A stretch of DNA of 64,000 bases from positions 1 to 64,000 of the forward strand of contig NZ_BLJI01000015.1 of assembly GCF_017312365.1 (NCBI RefSeq). Direction: 5' to 3'. This DNA comes from Chroococcus sp. FPU101. Its GTDB lineage: Bacteria; Cyanobacteriota; Cyanobacteriia; Cyanobacteriales; Microcystaceae. Each line of letters starts with the position of its first letter. Position 1 is the stretch's first letter. A program made the position numbers and the translations under genes. Shown in pieces: positions 9,694 to 18,835 of this stretch. A model generated the notes under the pieces. That model worked only from the letters and a program-made list of their open reading frames with translations. It ran no database searches and was not told the origin of the DNA.

Positions 9694-10038
9694 TCAAGCG
9701 TTATCGTCTGGAATCCTTGTATTAGGTAAATGTTTAAGTCCCCATGCAACCATCGTTTTAATAAGTGGGCGCAGGCTTTGACCTTTTTCGGTGAGATAAT
9801 AATTCATGCGACGAGAATGATTACTGTAGGGTTGTTTCTCAATTAACCCATATTCTTCAAGTAGCTTCAGACGGTTGGCTAGAATATTGGTCGAAATTCC
9901 TTCAGCCGATTCTAGAAATTCCTCAAAACGCTGTTTATTGAAAAACATCATATCTCGGATGATCAGAAGCGTCCAACGATCGCCAATTAGATCCAGTGTA
10001 GCAGCGATCGGACAGCTAGAGCGTCGCAGTTGGGTCAT
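9694..10038 (-). CDS. HxlR-family winged-helix regulator, probably redox-sensing
   Basis: The 114-residue protein shows the HxlR signature CPIAATLDLIGDRWTLLIIRD, a winged helix with FEEFLESAEGISTNILANRLK as recognition region, and the typical LTEKGQSLRPLI. Cys9 precedes the signature at the position of the reactive cysteine in YodB/HypR-type sensors of quinones and disulfide stress, so a thiol switch is likely. Its start overlaps the stop of the WrbA-like flavoprotein gene by 4 bases (ATGA), implying translational coupling and probable control of that gene. Confidence 0.9.
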   Translation of the reverse strand: MTQLRRSSCPIAATLDLIGDRWTLLIIRDMMFFNKQRFEEFLESAEGISTNILANRLKLLEEYGLIEKQPYSNHSRRMNYYLTEKGQSLRPLIKTMVAWGLKHLPNTRIPDDNA

Positions 10039-10613
10039 TTGTTAAAACGTTGCGTGAGTTCTGCAATACGTTGTCCATAGAGTTCAGATGTTTTGAGATC
10101 ACCTGGGTCTACTTCAACGGGTTTAGTTCCAGTAAAATCAATATCAGCTTGTCCCATCACTCCTAGATAAGATCCTAAACGGTTTGTCCCGTCGCTTTGT
10201 CGCATCTCCCCAGCACCAATCCAGATCATACTATGTTGAGCCGCATTAGTGACTAAATAAAGTAACGTTCCTTGTTTATCACCGCTAGGGGAACTCGAAT
10301 GCGTAAAACCCCCTGCTATTTTATTTTTCCAGCCCTGACGCGCCCAAATGCTACTCGCTGCATCAATAAAAGCTTTCAACTGTGCTGCCACACCTCCCAT
10401 ATAAGTCGGTGAACCAAAAATGATGGCATCTGCTTGATTGATCTTTTCCATCATTGCATCATCTTTCCACCGTCCATTAACAATCTGTTCACCAGTAATA
10501 CGATGTACTTCCACTGTAGTTTCCGAAACCTTTTTTGCCCCTGCTGCAACCGCTTCAGCCATGAGATGAGTATGTCCTGAACCTGAAAAGTATACGACTG
10601 CTACTGTTGACAT
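10035..10613 (-). CDS. WrbA-like flavodoxin-fold NAD(P)H:quinone oxidoreductase
   Basis: This 192-residue protein has a flavodoxin fold. The FMN phosphate loop is YFSGSGHTHLMAEAV (residues 8-22). The second flavin loop is GSPTYMGGVAAQLKAFID (about 68-85), and the WrbA-type IAGGFTHSSSPSGDKQGTL segment follows. Such enzymes reduce quinones by two electrons at the expense of NAD(P)H, limiting semiquinone radicals, and act in the cytosol. It forms a coupled two-gene operon with an HxlR regulator that carries a candidate redox cysteine, consistent with induction by quinones or electrophiles. True WrbA is nearly the same length; NADPH-dependent FMN reductase is the alternative call. Confidence 0.88.
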   Translation of the reverse strand: MSTVAVVYFSGSGHTHLMAEAVAAGAKKVSETTVEVHRITGEQIVNGRWKDDAMMEKINQADAIIFGSPTYMGGVAAQLKAFIDAASSIWARQGWKNKIAGGFTHSSSPSGDKQGTLLYLVTNAAQHSMIWIGAGEMRQSDGTNRLGSYLGVMGQADIDFTGTKPVEVDPGDLKTSELYGQRIAELTQRFNK

Positions 10614-10673
10614 GATTTTCCTTTTTTGAATAATTGGGAACGTTCTTTCAACCTACAATATACTATCTGTTTA

Positions 10674-13151
10674 TTACTGTTGTCTTGGGATGAATTTGGA
10701 ATGACCGTTCAAAAAAAGCAACCAAACCACGACAATAACCCAATGAACGATCGCAATTGTCCACAAAGAACCCGTCAGTAAGTAGACGACTGTACAGGTT
10801 AAGCCCAATAATGCAGTCAAAACCAAAAAGACGGGATTAAAAAAAGTGGGATTTGCAGCATGATAAAAAACAAGGGCATTGAGGGGATGATACAGAATAA
10901 AAAGGATTAAACTGATTATCACCAAGCCAGAGGTCATCGTCAAAGAATTGAGTCGATCAGGATAGGGTAACAGCATAACGCGAAAAACCACTTCTTCCCA
11001 TAAGGCTGGTGACAAAAATAGAAAAAATAGGGTTTGAATCAACTGAAACGGTTTTTGTTTAATCGGTTGCCATTGTAAAAATCTTGATTTTAAACCGATG
11101 GGAATAGCGATCGCTGCATATGCACATAATAACAAAATTGTCAATCCCCACTCCCAAGACTGAGGAATAAAAATAATAGAAGCGAGAATACGACGTAGAA
11201 CACCAGAAATAATCGGCATTTCTCCAAAAAGATTAGTCGGGGCGATGGGTAAAATCTCTGGCATGAAACCGCCAACTTGATTAGTACGCATGAACCAGAG
11301 CATTGCACCCTGTTCGAGAAAAATCCGACTAATGACATCATGAGAAACGCGAGGTAGCATCGATGTCCAACTTAAAAGGGCATTAGCGAGGGTATCTTGA
11401 TTAGTAAACGTATAATTCTCGCGTCCTTGTACACCTGCTAGAATTTCGGCATTTTTTCGCCAATCTGGACGTATGACACCTCTAGGAACTAAAAGTTGTT
11501 TAAGACGCTCACTCAGTTGCCCTAATCTTTGAAAGCGTTGAGTTTCGGGGTCATCGGGATGATTTTTCAACCAGTCTACGATTGCGGAATTGGTGACTAT
11601 CTGATTTTTGAGAACTTCGATCGTAATATATAGTGCTTGGTTAGAGTCTTGCACACAAGAGGCCGCAGGAGTAACACTTGCATTTCCTGTACCGTCTCCA
11701 GTACGATAGCGGGCCATCATGACTTCGAGTTGCCGTTTAAATTCGGTGATAGGTGATACAAGAATACTACCAAAATGATAATCTTGCAGTAGATCTGATT
11801 TAATGATTACATTGGACGTTGGACGCGAATTAAGCCAACCTCGTTGTAAATTCCCCTGATAATTTTCCCAACTTTGGTGTCCTGCAAGAATGCCTTGGGG
11901 ATTGTGGGCATATACCTGATCGTAGGAAATATCCCATTGTAATTCATTGGTAAAAGGATCGCGCACTACTTTATATAAGAAATAAGAAAAATGTCCTGTT
12001 ACTGTACCACCTTGAATCGATTCACCGTTTTTACCGCCAATTCCGCCAAATAAATGTATTCCTAAACCAGAATCGCCTTCTTTCCAGTTTGCTAGGGCGA
12101 CTTTGGGGGAATCGCTACGAGGATCGACTAAAACTTGTTGGGCGGTTCCTCTGCGATCGGGGGTATTTTTCCAGTTATCATGAGTAATATAATTTAATCC
12201 AGAATTTAATCCGAATACGTTTTCTATCGGTTTGAGTTGAAATAGCGATCGCGGTCGGATCGCCTGTACTGTAAATAAGCCGTCTTTCCCCTGTGCGCCA
12301 TAAATATACCAACCTGCTTTACCTTCGCTTGAATTGGCTATCTGACGGGGTGTAGAAATAAAGCGATTTCCTGATATTCTCGGTTGTTGAGGTATCCGAA
12401 TTATTTCTGTAATACCATCAAATTGTTTTGTTTTAGAGTTATAGTGTTGAACACGCAGTAATTCACTTGGACAAGGTGGCGAACCTGGACAAGTGAGAGG
12501 AATATCGGTTTTAGATTTGGCTGGGGCTTCTGATAGAATTTTTACTAAACCCACAAAACGACCTGTTACCATTAAAGGCATTTGCTCAATTAAAAGACTT
12601 GTTTGATCAGTTTCCGTCGTGATTTGAGCTTTTTTAAAACTGACGATGACATCATCATTCGGTCTTGCACCTGCTAATGCTTGTAACGGCCCCACCTGTG
12701 AACGACCATTGAGACGAACGGGTACTACATTTCCTTGTTTTTCACTTTTTTGGGCGGCTTCGGTGAATTTAATATCAGTTGTAACCAGTTGTAAGTATCT
12801 ATCTAATGATGGTGAGTGCTGCCAGCCTAATTTTATCTTTTTACCGATTAAATTTTGTTGGTCTGGGGGAGTTTGATAGATTTCTAACCAAGTCCAATCA
12901 GCTTGTTGCAATTCTTCTAATTTAGGTAGAATAAGACGACCGACCCAATTATTGATTGGTCGATACAAATTAGGGTCAAGGGTTTGTTTAATGGGATAAA
13001 AACTCGGTTGATTAGCGGCTAATTGACTGGTGATGGTATAATCTGAGACTCTTGGAACGGGCGGCTTTGTCGGGGTAAACAGGATAGCAGCAGTAGCAAC
13101 CCCAACAGCTAGAAAAAGTAAAATGAGAATTCTAAGTATTGTCTTTTTCAT
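10674..13151 (-). CDS. CPBP-family intramembrane protease with a very large N-terminal domain
   Basis: This 825-residue protein opens with a signal anchor (ILRILILLFLAVGVATAAILF). About 600 residues without clear membrane segments follow, mostly strand-rich, with a helical part around 490-600. The C-terminal 170 residues form several membrane helices holding the CPBP/Abi glutamic protease motif EEVVFR (residues 719-724) and later histidines in LYHPLNA and IVHWVIV. Known CPBP proteases (Rce1 type) cleave near prenyl or other C-termini inside membranes, and most are only 200-300 residues. The N-terminal domain should lie outside the cytoplasm. I do not recognise it; it might recognise substrate. 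Homologs of similar length appear to exist only in cyanobacteria, from memory. No operon partner is visible. Confidence 0.75.
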   Translation of the reverse strand: MKKTILRILILLFLAVGVATAAILFTPTKPPVPRVSDYTITSQLAANQPSFYPIKQTLDPNLYRPINNWVGRLILPKLEELQQADWTWLEIYQTPPDQQNLIGKKIKLGWQHSPSLDRYLQLVTTDIKFTEAAQKSEKQGNVVPVRLNGRSQVGPLQALAGARPNDDVIVSFKKAQITTETDQTSLLIEQMPLMVTGRFVGLVKILSEAPAKSKTDIPLTCPGSPPCPSELLRVQHYNSKTKQFDGITEIIRIPQQPRISGNRFISTPRQIANSSEGKAGWYIYGAQGKDGLFTVQAIRPRSLFQLKPIENVFGLNSGLNYITHDNWKNTPDRRGTAQQVLVDPRSDSPKVALANWKEGDSGLGIHLFGGIGGKNGESIQGGTVTGHFSYFLYKVVRDPFTNELQWDISYDQVYAHNPQGILAGHQSWENYQGNLQRGWLNSRPTSNVIIKSDLLQDYHFGSILVSPITEFKRQLEVMMARYRTGDGTGNASVTPAASCVQDSNQALYITIEVLKNQIVTNSAIVDWLKNHPDDPETQRFQRLGQLSERLKQLLVPRGVIRPDWRKNAEILAGVQGRENYTFTNQDTLANALLSWTSMLPRVSHDVISRIFLEQGAMLWFMRTNQVGGFMPEILPIAPTNLFGEMPIISGVLRRILASIIFIPQSWEWGLTILLLCAYAAIAIPIGLKSRFLQWQPIKQKPFQLIQTLFFLFLSPALWEEVVFRVMLLPYPDRLNSLTMTSGLVIISLILFILYHPLNALVFYHAANPTFFNPVFLVLTALLGLTCTVVYLLTGSLWTIAIVHWVIVVVWLLFLNGHSKFIPRQQ

Positions 13152-13258
13152 AAAACCGCCTAAACCCTGATCAAGAATCGAAGTCGTTTTAATCTTAAAC
13201 CGACACGTGTATGTCTACAGTATTTAGGCATTTAGAAATTTTTAAAAGAAATCTAAAA

Positions 13259-13289
13259 AGCCAACAGCCATGAAAGATGAATGTTGGCT
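13259..13289 (-). terminator. Rho-independent terminator of the cupin pseudogene
   Basis: On the minus strand, AGCCAACA (complement of 13282-13289) pairs with TGTTGGCT (complement of 13259-13266). The stem is 8 perfect base pairs around a 15-base loop, followed by TTTTTAGATTTCTTTT. It sits just past the ancestral stop of the cupin gene and before the CPBP protease gene. Confidence 0.65.
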
Positions 13290-13295
13290 AAAACT

Positions 13296-13740
13296 CTAAA
13301 AATAGGCACGAATCCCGCATTTATCGTCAAAATACTTTAAATTTTCTAGAGTGGGAAATTCGCGAATTTTTTCGCCATATTCTCGGTAAAATGCCTCTGC
13401 TGAAGCAGGGACTAACATTTTCACACTAGGTGATCAAACTTTGAAGGTATGGGGTACATTTCACGGAACAAACATCATACATCTTGTTTTGGCGGGGGTT
13501 TTGACTTGGTTAACTTGAACTTCCATTTCCCCTTCTGTGAATATATAAAGTTTCATCCCAAGGATGAGAATGAAGTGGGGGTTCATGTCCAGCAGGGGTT
13601 ACAATTTCATACAGGAGCCATTGTCCCTCTGTTTCTTGTCCAAAAATCTTGATCGTGAATGTACTGTCTAAAACCTTGTATGATTCACCTTCATGGGATG
13701 AGAGAAATTTAGGGGCTGACATTAGTTGGGAGGTCATCAC
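13296..13740 (-). pseudogene. Dead cupin-domain gene (one frameshift, two stop codons)
   Basis: The N-terminal frame (13510-13740) encodes a cupin start with EGESYKVLDSTFTIKI and the metal motif PLHSHPWDE. Within LYIH the frame is lost. One frame over, the rest reads TEGEMEVQVNQVKTPAK, CMMFVP, TGA, NVPHTFKV, TGA, SPSVKMLVPASAEAFYREYG, and ends in AYF with TAG at 13296-13298. NVPHTFKV is the expected second cupin motif. One frameshift and two TGA codons thus separate three recognisable parts of one roughly 147-residue cupin. Only a 76-residue fragment would be made, lacking half the barrel. A terminator hairpin follows the ancestral stop, so the transcription unit was once complete. Confidence 0.85.
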
Positions 13741-14083
13741 AGTTCTCCGATTTTTATCTTAAAGTGAATTTCTTTTTCTAAGAATAAGAATAGCCATCAA
13801 CCCTTGAAGAACTAGGTAACCTTCATCGTTTGACGGTTAAGCTAAACTTATATATTATTTATTCTATGTTGATTGATTTAACTATTGACTCTTGTCTATT
13901 AAGACGGTAGGATAAAAATTAATCTAAAGCTACCAAAAGCCTAGACTATCCTTGTGAGGGGTTCCATCATCTTTTTAAGTAGGCTACCAGTCAGGTCTAT
14001 AAAAAAGGCAAGGATTAGGCCAATAAAGTTTTATCTCTATCATCTGGACTCGTTTATCCATCACATCAAAGTGAGGTCGTTTT
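13741..14083. other. Divergent intergenic region upstream of the CO2-uptake operon
   Basis: No gene is visible. This 343-base gap should hold the operon promoter. At 13868-13888 the minus strand reads TCAATA, nine bases, ATCAAC. This is close to, but not identical with, the NdhR/CcmR operator recalled as TCAATG-N10-ATCAAT. A GAGG-containing ribosome-binding site precedes the ndhF start at 14084. Confidence 0.35.
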
Positions 14084-15934
14084 ATGCTGGATACATTTAG
14101 CCAGAGTATCTGGTTAGTACCTTGTTACGCCCTTATCGGGGCGGTTTTAGCGATTCCTTGGTCACCAGGCATCATTCGCCAAACGGGGCCTCGTCCATCA
14201 GGGTATATTAATCTTCTGATGACACTGATTGCTTTTGTCCATAGTTTATTAGCTCTATTGGCAGTTTGGCAACAACCGATTCAAAATCTCTCATTTAACT
14301 GGCTTCATGCGACTAATTTAACTATTTCCTACGAAATACAACTTTCTGTAGTTAATATCGGCGCATTACTGGTGATCACTGGTTTAAATTTTGCTGCCCA
14401 AGTCTACGCGGTAGGTTATCTAGAAATGGACTGGGGTTGGGCTAGGTTTTATTCCTTGATGGCGTTGTTTGAAGCGGGAATGTGTGCCTTAGTGCTGTGT
14501 AATTCTCTCTTTTTTAGTTACGTTATCCTAGAAATTCTGACTTTAGGTACATACTTACTAATCGGTTTCTGGTTTAATCAATCTTTAGTCGTCACTGGGG
14601 CCAGAGATGCCTTTCTAACCAAACGGATTGGCGATTTAATCTTATTAATGGCCGTTGTTGCTCTATTACCTCTTGCTGGAACTTGGAACTTTGATGAGTT
14701 AGCCAAGTGGGCAGCAACCGCAAAAATTGACCCAACAGTGGCAAATTTAGTTTGTTTAGCTCTTTTAGCGGGGCCGTTGGCCAAATGCGCTCAATTTCCC
14801 TTACATTTGTGGCTAGATGAAGCAATGGAAGGCCCGATGCCTGCCACCATTATCCGTAATTCGATCGTTGTTTCGACGGGTGCCTGGTTATTGGTGAAAC
14901 TGCAACCCCTGTTTGAATTATCGCCTTTAGCCAAAACGGTAATGATTACCATTGGTTCAGTAACAGCCATTGGCGCGGGGTTAATTGCGATCGCACAAAT
15001 CGATGTTAAACGTTCAATCTCCTATTCTGCTAGTGCCTATATGGGATTAGCGTTTGTTGCAGTGGGAACTGGACAAGGACAAACCGCCTTGACATTATTG
15101 TTTACTTATGCTATAAGCATCGCTATTCTTGTCATGAGCATCGGTAGCATCGTTTTAAACAATATCAGTCAAGATTTAAGCCAATATGGCGGTTTATGGT
15201 CACGTCGTCCCGTTACAGGTCTATCTTACCTGATTGGGGCTGCTACTTTGGTCGCTTTACCTCCTTTTGGTGGGTTCTGGGTATTAGTCGAGATGGTGAA
15301 TCATCTCTCACACATTTCACCTTTATTAGTATTCGTTGTTCTGTTGGTCAATGCTTTAACCGCGTTTAGTACCACTCGTGAATTCTGTATGATTTTCGGT
15401 GGCAAACCAAAACAGATGACAGTACGCTCACCCGAAGGTTTATGGGCAGTTGTTTTACCAACGACGATAACCGCAGGTTTTGCGCTTCATCTTCCGATTT
15501 TATTGTGGAAATGGAACCTATTACCGAATTGGGGAACGATTAATCTAGCAATTGCTGGTTTAGTAGTTAGTTCTACTTTAATCGGTAGTTTTGCTTCTGC
15601 ATCGATTTATCTCAATGACAAGATTGCTAAACCCGTCGTACTTAAACCTAAAGCTTTACAAGACTTTTTTGCTTACGATCTTTATACAGCAAAACTCTAC
15701 AAAAATACCATTGTTTTAGTAGTCGGTTTAGTATCTCAAATCGTCGCTTGGTTTGACCGTTTTATTATCGATGGTGCGGTTAACTTTGTCGGTTTAGTTA
15801 CGGTTTTTAGTGGACAAAGCTTAAAGTATAACGTTACTGGGCAAACTCAGTCTTATTTTCTCACGATCGTTCTTGGGGTTGCTTTGCTCGTTGCTATTAT
15901 TGGTTGGCCAGTTTTATCTCAATTTTTACCTTAA
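14084..15934 (+). CDS. ndhF3: NDH-1 subunit F of the CO2-uptake complex (NdhF3 type)
   Basis: This 616-residue polytopic protein begins with LVPCYALIGAVLAIPWSPG, characteristic of the NdhF3/NdhF4 group rather than respiratory NdhF1. The Mrp-antiporter core shows LTKRIGDLILLM, PLHLWLDEAMEGPMPATIIRNS (proton-channel helix) and the lysine-containing DVKRSISYSASAYMG. The C-terminal lateral-helix region is shorter than in NdhF1, as usual for this group. In NDH-1MS/NDH-1MS' this subunit, with NdhD3/4 and CupA/B, couples cyclic electron flow to CO2 hydration at the thylakoid membrane. I favour F3 over F4 because the linked cup gene is the long CupA form. It is the first gene of a five-gene plus-strand cluster. 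Confidence 0.88.
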   Translation: MLDTFSQSIWLVPCYALIGAVLAIPWSPGIIRQTGPRPSGYINLLMTLIAFVHSLLALLAVWQQPIQNLSFNWLHATNLTISYEIQLSVVNIGALLVITGLNFAAQVYAVGYLEMDWGWARFYSLMALFEAGMCALVLCNSLFFSYVILEILTLGTYLLIGFWFNQSLVVTGARDAFLTKRIGDLILLMAVVALLPLAGTWNFDELAKWAATAKIDPTVANLVCLALLAGPLAKCAQFPLHLWLDEAMEGPMPATIIRNSIVVSTGAWLLVKLQPLFELSPLAKTVMITIGSVTAIGAGLIAIAQIDVKRSISYSASAYMGLAFVAVGTGQGQTALTLLFTYAISIAILVMSIGSIVLNNISQDLSQYGGLWSRRPVTGLSYLIGAATLVALPPFGGFWVLVEMVNHLSHISPLLVFVVLLVNALTAFSTTREFCMIFGGKPKQMTVRSPEGLWAVVLPTTITAGFALHLPILLWKWNLLPNWGTINLAIAGLVVSSTLIGSFASASIYLNDKIAKPVVLKPKALQDFFAYDLYTAKLYKNTIVLVVGLVSQIVAWFDRFIIDGAVNFVGLVTVFSGQSLKYNVTGQTQSYFLTIVLGVALLVAIIGWPVLSQFLP

Positions 15935-15992
15935 GAAAGAACGTTTTTGTGGGACAATTCAAGTCAGCTTCAAATCTTAGTTAGGAGAACTC

Positions 15993-16727
15993 ATGAATAC
16001 TGAAAAAAAATCATTTAATATCTCGCGTCGTTCGGCAATTAAATACGGTGGTAGTTTAATTGGAACTGGACTAGCAGCCACAATTTTAGGAGGTAATCTT
16101 AACAATTCTCAAAATGTCGCTGCTCAATCTATTGTTGCTCAAAATAAAGATCTAACACCCGATGAAGCTTTAAAAAGATTAATGGAGGGTAATGAGCGTT
16201 TTATTAATGAGAAAAGAATCAGTCCCAATCAAACTCGAGAACGCATTATAGAAGTATCTGAAAGTCAAGCCCCTTTTGCTGCACTCCTGAGCTGTGCTGA
16301 TTCAAGAGTTCCATCAGAAATTGTTTTTGATCAAGGATTAGGTGATCTTTTCGTCTGTCGAATTGCGGGAAATATTGCGACATCTGAAGAAATTGGTAGC
16401 CTTGAATTTGGCACAATGATCTTAGGAGCTAAAGTTCTGATGGTCATGGGCCATGCTCGTTGTGGTGCCGTTAAAGCAGCTATTGAAGGCGGTAGATTTC
16501 CTGGGCGAATTGGTAGTTTAATTAGTAGTTTAAGAGTTGGTGTCGAACGCGCTCAAAGAATGCCTGGCTCTAACAAATTGCAAAATGCTGTTGAAGCCAA
16601 TGTTTTATATCAAGTAGAGATTTTAAAAGATTCTGCAATTATGGGGGAATTGATTGATAAAAATCAACTTAAAATTGTTGGTGCTTATTATGATTTAAGT
16701 ACTGGAAAAGTCAATATGTTAGGTTAA
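15993..16727 (+). CDS. Tat-exported beta-class carbonic anhydrase (EcaB-like)
   Basis: The 244-residue protein starts with a twin-arginine signal: SRRSAIK at residues 11-17, then a hydrophobic segment GGSLIGTGLAATILGG. The mature part is a beta-carbonic anhydrase with zinc ligands Cys101, His154 and Cys157 and the Asp103-Arg105 dyad, in CADSR and GHARCG. It should act folded in the thylakoid lumen or periplasm, interconverting CO2 and bicarbonate. Synechocystis EcaB (slr0051) is of this kind and has been reported to associate with NDH-1 and Cup proteins. Here the gene sits inside the CO2-uptake operon, 58 bases after ndhF and 93 before ndhD. A good ribosome-binding site (TTAGGAGAA) precedes the start. 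Confidence 0.93.
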   Translation: MNTEKKSFNISRRSAIKYGGSLIGTGLAATILGGNLNNSQNVAAQSIVAQNKDLTPDEALKRLMEGNERFINEKRISPNQTRERIIEVSESQAPFAALLSCADSRVPSEIVFDQGLGDLFVCRIAGNIATSEEIGSLEFGTMILGAKVLMVMGHARCGAVKAAIEGGRFPGRIGSLISSLRVGVERAQRMPGSNKLQNAVEANVLYQVEILKDSAIMGELIDKNQLKIVGAYYDLSTGKVNMLG

Positions 16728-16820
16728 AAACTGATTTTTAACTAAACTTTTAAGAGGGGGTTTGGCAACCAAATCCCTACACAAAAAAATATTCCTTTTT
16801 TACTACTTTTGTAATTAATT

Positions 16821-18311
16821 ATGCTCAGTGCTTTACTTTTAATCCCGATGATTGGTGCTTTGATTGTCTGCTTTGTTCCAGGCAATCCATCTGCTAGTAA
16901 ATTGCGCCAAATTACTGCTATTTTTGCCTTTGTTAGTTTAGCTTTATCCGTTTTTGTCCTCACACAGTTTGATTTAACTAATGGGGGTTTTCAATTTCGA
17001 GAATATCTCGCTTGGGCGCAACCCATCGGTTTAAACTACAGTTTAGGGGTTGATGGTTTATCGTTGCCTTTATTAGTTTTAAACGGTTTACTTTCTTGTA
17101 TTGCTATTTATAGCATCGGCGAAACTTTAGAACGTTCTCGCTTGTATTATGCTCTAATTCTCTTGATTAATGGTGGAATTGCAGGAGCATTGATGGCAGA
17201 AAACTTACTTCTGTTCATCATTTTCTATGAATTAGAACTGATTCCCTTTTACCTAATGATTGCCATTTGGGGGGGTGAAAAACGGGGTTATGCTTCGATT
17301 AAATTCCTTCTTTATACTGCCCTTTCAGGATTATTTGTACTCGCGGCCTTTTTGGGAATTGGTTTACTCAGTGGTTTAGCCAACTTTGATTATGCAACAC
17401 TCACGACTCAAAGTTTCTCCATTAATACCCAACTTATTCTCTTATCCCTTCTACTCGTCGGTTTTGGGATTAAAATTCCCCTTGTTCCTCTACATACTTG
17501 GTTACCTGATGCGTATACTGAAGCTTCACCCGCAACCGCCATCCTACTCGGTGGAATCTTAGCTAAATTAGGAACTTATGGACTCATTCGCTTTGGTTTA
17601 CAACTCTTTCCCGAAGCGTGGTCGATTGTTGCCCCTGGTTTAGCCATTGTTGGTACGATTACTGTATTATATGGGGCCTTTAACGCGATCGCACAAAAAG
17701 ACATCAAACGGATGGTTGCTTATAGTTCTATCGGACACATGGGCTATATCATCGTCGCAGCCGCAGCAGGAACCGATTTAAGCGTCTTAGGTGCCGTCAC
17801 TCAAATGATTAGTCATGGTCTAATTCTAGCCCTGTTGTTCCACCTAGTCGGTATCGTTGAACGCAAAGCAGGAACCAGAGACCTAGATGTACTTAATGGT
17901 TTAATGAACCCCATTCGCGGTTTACCCCTCACCAGTGCGTTACTCATCACTGCTGGAATGGCAAGCGCGGGGATTCCAGGTTTAGTAGGATTTGCGGCCG
18001 AATATCTCGTGTTTCAGGGTAGTTTCTCGATATTTCCCGTTGCTACCTTATTATGTATCATTGCATCGGGTTTAACGGCGGTTTACTTCGTCATTCTCCT
18101 CAATCGTACTTGTTTTGGGAAACTTGATAATCAACTCGCCTATTATCCCAAGGTTTTAGCATCAGAAAACATCCCTGCATTAGTTCTAACAGCGATTATT
18201 CTGTTCTTAGGCATTCAACCTAATTATCTAATTCGTTGGATTGAACCTACAACTAATTCAATGGTGTCCGAAATTTTAGTTACTCAACAAGTCGCCAGCA
18301 ATCTTAAGTAA
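16821..18311 (+). CDS. ndhD3: NDH-1 subunit D of the CO2-uptake complex (NdhD3 type)
   Basis: This 496-residue antiporter-like subunit of complex I has 14 predicted helices. It shows ELELIPFYLMIAIWGG (the conserved TM5 glutamate), PLVPLHTWLPDAYTEASPATAILLGG and DIKRMVAYSSIGHMGYI (lysine of TM8), all typical of NdhD. It is slightly shorter than respiratory NdhD1/D2, as expected for D3/D4. With NdhF3 it forms the distal membrane arm that docks the Cup protein. It follows the carbonic anhydrase gene with the same orientation and is probably in the same transcript. The D3 rather than D4 assignment rests on the neighbouring cupA-like gene. Confidence 0.88.
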   Translation: MLSALLLIPMIGALIVCFVPGNPSASKLRQITAIFAFVSLALSVFVLTQFDLTNGGFQFREYLAWAQPIGLNYSLGVDGLSLPLLVLNGLLSCIAIYSIGETLERSRLYYALILLINGGIAGALMAENLLLFIIFYELELIPFYLMIAIWGGEKRGYASIKFLLYTALSGLFVLAAFLGIGLLSGLANFDYATLTTQSFSINTQLILLSLLLVGFGIKIPLVPLHTWLPDAYTEASPATAILLGGILAKLGTYGLIRFGLQLFPEAWSIVAPGLAIVGTITVLYGAFNAIAQKDIKRMVAYSSIGHMGYIIVAAAAGTDLSVLGAVTQMISHGLILALLFHLVGIVERKAGTRDLDVLNGLMNPIRGLPLTSALLITAGMASAGIPGLVGFAAEYLVFQGSFSIFPVATLLCIIASGLTAVYFVILLNRTCFGKLDNQLAYYPKVLASENIPALVLTAIILFLGIQPNYLIRWIEPTTNSMVSEILVTQQVASNLK

Positions 18312-18413
18312 ATACTCATCTCTTGATTAAGTATTGCTCTATCTTTAGTTCATAGCATATTCTCTAGATTTTGGATATAAGGAAACAAGTAAAAACTTTA
18401 CATTAATGATTGA

Positions 18414-18791
18414 ATGATGAATCGACCCAATAAGCTTATCCTAGTAACCTCCATGATGCTTTCGTCTGTTATTTTTCCTTCTATGGGAATAACACAAACG
18501 CCAATACGAGAGTTACAAAATCGTCAAGGAATTACAGTTTCAGGAGAAGTGAAAAGTATTGTTGGAAATCAATTTATTCTTGAAGATTCGACTGGACAAA
18601 TTATAGTGGATGCTGGCCCTCGTTGGTGGCACTCTATTAATTTATCTCCAGGTGAAAGAGTAACGGTTATAGGGGAAATGGAAAGAGATGAATTAGATGC
18701 TTTTTCCATTACTCGTAATAATGGTGCTGTTATTGAAATTCGTTCACCCCAAGGTAGACCCCCTTGGGCAGGACAAAACCCCAAAAAATAG
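18414..18791 (+). CDS. Small secreted OB-fold protein in the CO2-uptake operon
   Basis: This 125-residue protein has a Sec-type signal peptide (LILVTSMMLSSVIFPSMG, cleavage probably after about residue 27). One compact domain follows, resembling bacterial OB-fold (BOF/YgiW-like) proteins, with ITVSGEVKSIVGNQFILED, GQIIVDAGPRWWHSINLSPG and ERVTVIGEM. BOF proteins bind small cationic ligands or partners outside the cytoplasm; the ligand here is unknown. The WW pair in a surface loop is distinctive. It lies 102 bases after ndhD and 44 before cupA, same strand, so a periplasmic or lumenal role in CO2 uptake is inferred from context only. A second ATG one codon in is an equally good start. Confidence 0.7.
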   Translation: MMNRPNKLILVTSMMLSSVIFPSMGITQTPIRELQNRQGITVSGEVKSIVGNQFILEDSTGQIIVDAGPRWWHSINLSPGERVTVIGEMERDELDAFSITRNNGAVIEIRSPQGRPPWAGQNPKK

Positions 18792-18835
18792 AATACATCA
18801 AGTCTTATTCAATTTAGGACAACAAAATTAAAATT

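Noticed and set aside
13449-13652. Plus-strand open frame over the cupin remnant
   Set aside because: It is antisense to the reconstructed cupin and shows no recognisable protein features.
16742-16963. Minus-strand open frame at the ndhD start
   Set aside because: It is antisense to the conserved NdhD N-terminus and has no family resemblance.
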